A stretch of 64,000 bases of DNA from Roseovarius sp. (GTDB taxonomy: Bacteria; Pseudomonadota; Alphaproteobacteria; Rhodobacterales; Rhodobacteraceae): positions 1-64,000 of the forward strand of contig PBIL01000011.1 in the NCBI GenBank assembly GCA_002720475.1, given 5' to 3'. The notes under the pieces are model-generated. The model made no database searches. It saw nothing but the letters and a program-made list of their open reading frames with translations, and had not been told where the DNA came from. Every line of letters starts with the position of its first letter. Positions within the stretch are counted from its first letter, which is position 1. Shown in pieces: positions 62,427 through 64,000 of the stretch. The position numbers were made by a program, and so were the translations under genes.

Positions 62427-64000
62427 TCAGAACGGAAAGAAGACGGGGATGACCAGCACCGCCACCACCGCGAAGATCACGTTGAGCGGCAGCCCCACCA
62501 CAAGGAAATCGCGGAACCGGTAGCCCCCCGCGCCATAGACGAAGGTGTTGGTCTGATAGCCGATCGGCGTGGCGAAACTGGCCGAGGCGGCGAACATCAC
62601 CGCCATGATGAAGGGGCGCGGATCGTGGCCCAGCTGTTCGGCCATGCCGATCACGAGCGGCCCGACAAGGATCGCCACCGCGTTGTTGGTGACCATCTCG
62701 GTCAGGACGTTGGTCATCACATAGACCGCAGCCAGGATCGCCAGCGGCCCGAACCCCTCGAGCAGCCGCACCATCGTCTCGACGATGAGCCGCGCCGTGC
62801 CGGTTTCCTGAAGCCCGAGGCTCATCCCCAGCATCCCGAAGATGAGAAAGAGAATCCGCCAGTCGATCGCGTCGAACGCCTCTTCGGGATCGACGCAGCG
62901 GGTCATCATCACCACCACGGCCCCGATCACCGCAAGCCCCGCGATGGGCATGACATCGAGCGCCGCAAGGATCATCACGCCAAGGATGGTCAGCATGGCA
63001 ACGGGTGCCTTCTCGCGCCGCATCGCCTGTTCGGCGGGCGCGGTCAGGTTGACGATGCCGCCATCCTCCATCAGCCGCTGGATCCCCTCGGGCGGCCCCT
63101 CGAGCAGCAGCGTGTCGGCGAATTGCAGCCGCACCTCGGGCAGGTCCTGGCTGATATTCTGTTCCTGGCGATGCACCGCCATCAGGTAGACGCCGTATTT
63201 GCGGCGCAGCTTCAGATCCTTGATCGGCCTCCCGCGCAGGTGCGAATCCGGGCCGACACTGGCCTCCATGGTGATCGTGCGATCCGCCGTCACCGGCTCG
63301 AAGCCGCTGTCGTCCATGCCGCGGAACTCGATCTCGCCATTGTCCTTGAGGCCGAGTATCTCTCCCGTGTCGGTCTTGATCACCACCCGGTCGCCCGGTT
63401 CGAGCACGAGATCGTCGAGGTGGCGGCGCATCGAGACCTCGCCGCGCACCACGTCGAGGATGCGCGCGCCCGCGCGGTTGAAGGGCAGATCCTCCAGCTT
63501 CTTGCCGATATATTTGGACTCGTGCGGAATGAGCAGGCGCGCAAGGAACTTGCGCTTGCTCTCCTGGCCCAGCACGCTGGCCAGCGAGGCGCGGTCGGGC
63601 AGCAGGAAGCGTCCGGCGAAGACCATGTAGACAAGCCCCGCCGAGACCAGCGCGAGCGCGGGCAGCGTCATCTCGAACATGGTGATCGGCGGCTGGCCCG
63701 CGTCGCGCGCCACCCCGCTCATCAGGATGTTGGTCGAGGTGCCCACCAGGGTCAGCATGCCGCCGAAGATGGCCGAGAAGCTGAGCGGGATGAGCAGCTT
63801 GGACGAGGAGACGCCGACCGAGGCGGCGACCGAGATCATCACCGGCGTGAGCAGGATCACCACCGGCGTGTTGTTCATGAAGGCCGAGGCCGCCACCGTC
63901 GCCACCATCATCATGAGGATCGCACGGAGGAAGGATCCGCGCGCCTGCCTGCGCAGGAAGGTGCCGATCATCTCCAGCACGCCGGTGCGTTCGAGCGCGG
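62427..64000 (-). CDS. SLC13-type transporter with TrkA-C domains (partial, N-terminus outside window)
   Basis: At least 524 residues of a sodium/anion symporter-like membrane protein; the frame continues through the right edge, so the first helices are missing. The SLC13/ArsB-like motif SAFMNNTPVVILLTPV is near the visible start and LVGTSTNILMSGVA follows, with the second repeat TEMVTNNAVAILVGPL near the end. Between the membrane halves are two soluble TrkA-C/RCK_C-type domains (around LEPGDRVVIKTDTGEIL and VRLQFADTLLLEGPPEGIQ). The substrate may be sulfate, a dicarboxylate or another anion. Confidence 0.88.
   Translation of the reverse strand, partial: ALERTGVLEMIGTFLRRQARGSFLRAILMMMVATVAASAFMNNTPVVILLTPVMISVAASVGVSSSKLLIPLSFSAIFGGMLTLVGTSTNILMSGVARDAGQPPITMFEMTLPALALVSAGLVYMVFAGRFLLPDRASLASVLGQESKRKFLARLLIPHESKYIGKKLEDLPFNRAGARILDVVRGEVSMRRHLDDLVLEPGDRVVIKTDTGEILGLKDNGEIEFRGMDDSGFEPVTADRTITMEASVGPDSHLRGRPIKDLKLRRKYGVYLMAVHRQEQNISQDLPEVRLQFADTLLLEGPPEGIQRLMEDGGIVNLTAPAEQAMRREKAPVAMLTILGVMILAALDVMPIAGLAVIGAVVVMMTRCVDPEEAFDAIDWRILFLIFGMLGMSLGLQETGTARLIVETMVRLLEGFGPLAILAAVYVMTNVLTEMVTNNAVAILVGPLVIGMAEQLGHDPRPFIMAVMFAASASFATPIGYQTNTFVYGAGGYRFRDFLVVGLPLNVIFAVVAVLVIPVFFPF

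Overview
The window is high-GC chromosomal DNA from an alphaproteobacterium, most likely the Roseobacter/Rhodobacteraceae group. Evidence for this includes the urt/ure nitrogen cluster, the dcw cluster with a long mraZ leader, DUF2484 after murC, an NADH-dehydrogenase-like/SelD fusion, a form II cox-type molybdenum hydroxylase operon, and a family of GC-rich palindromic intergenic repeats. Nearly all DNA is coding. Many start/stop codons overlap (ATGA, TAATG), and the long antisense open frames are codon-bias artefacts.

Layout. 1-0.5 kb: abutting remnants of an IS256-type and an IS21-type element. 0.56-5.6 kb: urease operon on the minus strand (ureD-ureA-small membrane protein-ureB-ureC-ureE-ureF-ureG). 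6.0-12.1 kb: divergent urea ABC transporter operon urtABCDE, so urea uptake and hydrolysis sit back to back. 12.5-17.4 kb: accessory block with a broken DUF1269 gene, two unrelated sulfotransferases (one on distinctly AT-richer DNA), an acyltransferase-3/SGNH protein and a methyltransferase, probably modifying a surface glycan or lipid. 17.5-22.1 kb: cytochrome c, lipB, a secreted peptidoglycan-binding protein, tRNA-Leu(GAG), nrdR and ribD.

22.1-42.8 kb holds most of the division/cell-wall (dcw) cluster, split into two arms. mraZ-rsmH-ftsL-ftsI-murE-murF-mraY-murD runs on the minus strand. ftsW-murG-murC runs on the plus strand 6.4 kb away from mraZ, separated by a GNAT, an AcuI-type reductase, a DinB/DUF1326/DUF2182 operon, a GntR regulator and a flavoprotein. 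mraZ is preceded by a ~500-nt leader with 10-bp-phased MraZ-box-like repeats, promoter-like elements and an intrinsic terminator that would release a ~200-nt RNA resembling UpsM of Rhodobacter sphaeroides. The GntR gene starts directly at the edge of a 26-bp palindrome that covers its predicted -10 element, suggesting an autoregulated leaderless transcript.

42.9-64 kb: a beta-hydroxyacid dehydrogenase, a penicillin-acylase family enzyme, then a minus-strand cox-type operon (coxD-coxE-DUF4268 protein-xdhC/coxI-molybdopterin-binding protein-coxS-coxL-coxM). Its large subunit has the form II active-site loop. The DUF4268 nuclease-like gene looks inserted. The window ends with pyrC, pyrE, dnaB, the Ndh-like/SelD fusion and a partial SLC13/TrkA-C transporter cut by the right edge. 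No CRISPR array, prophage, rRNA or intact transposase was seen.
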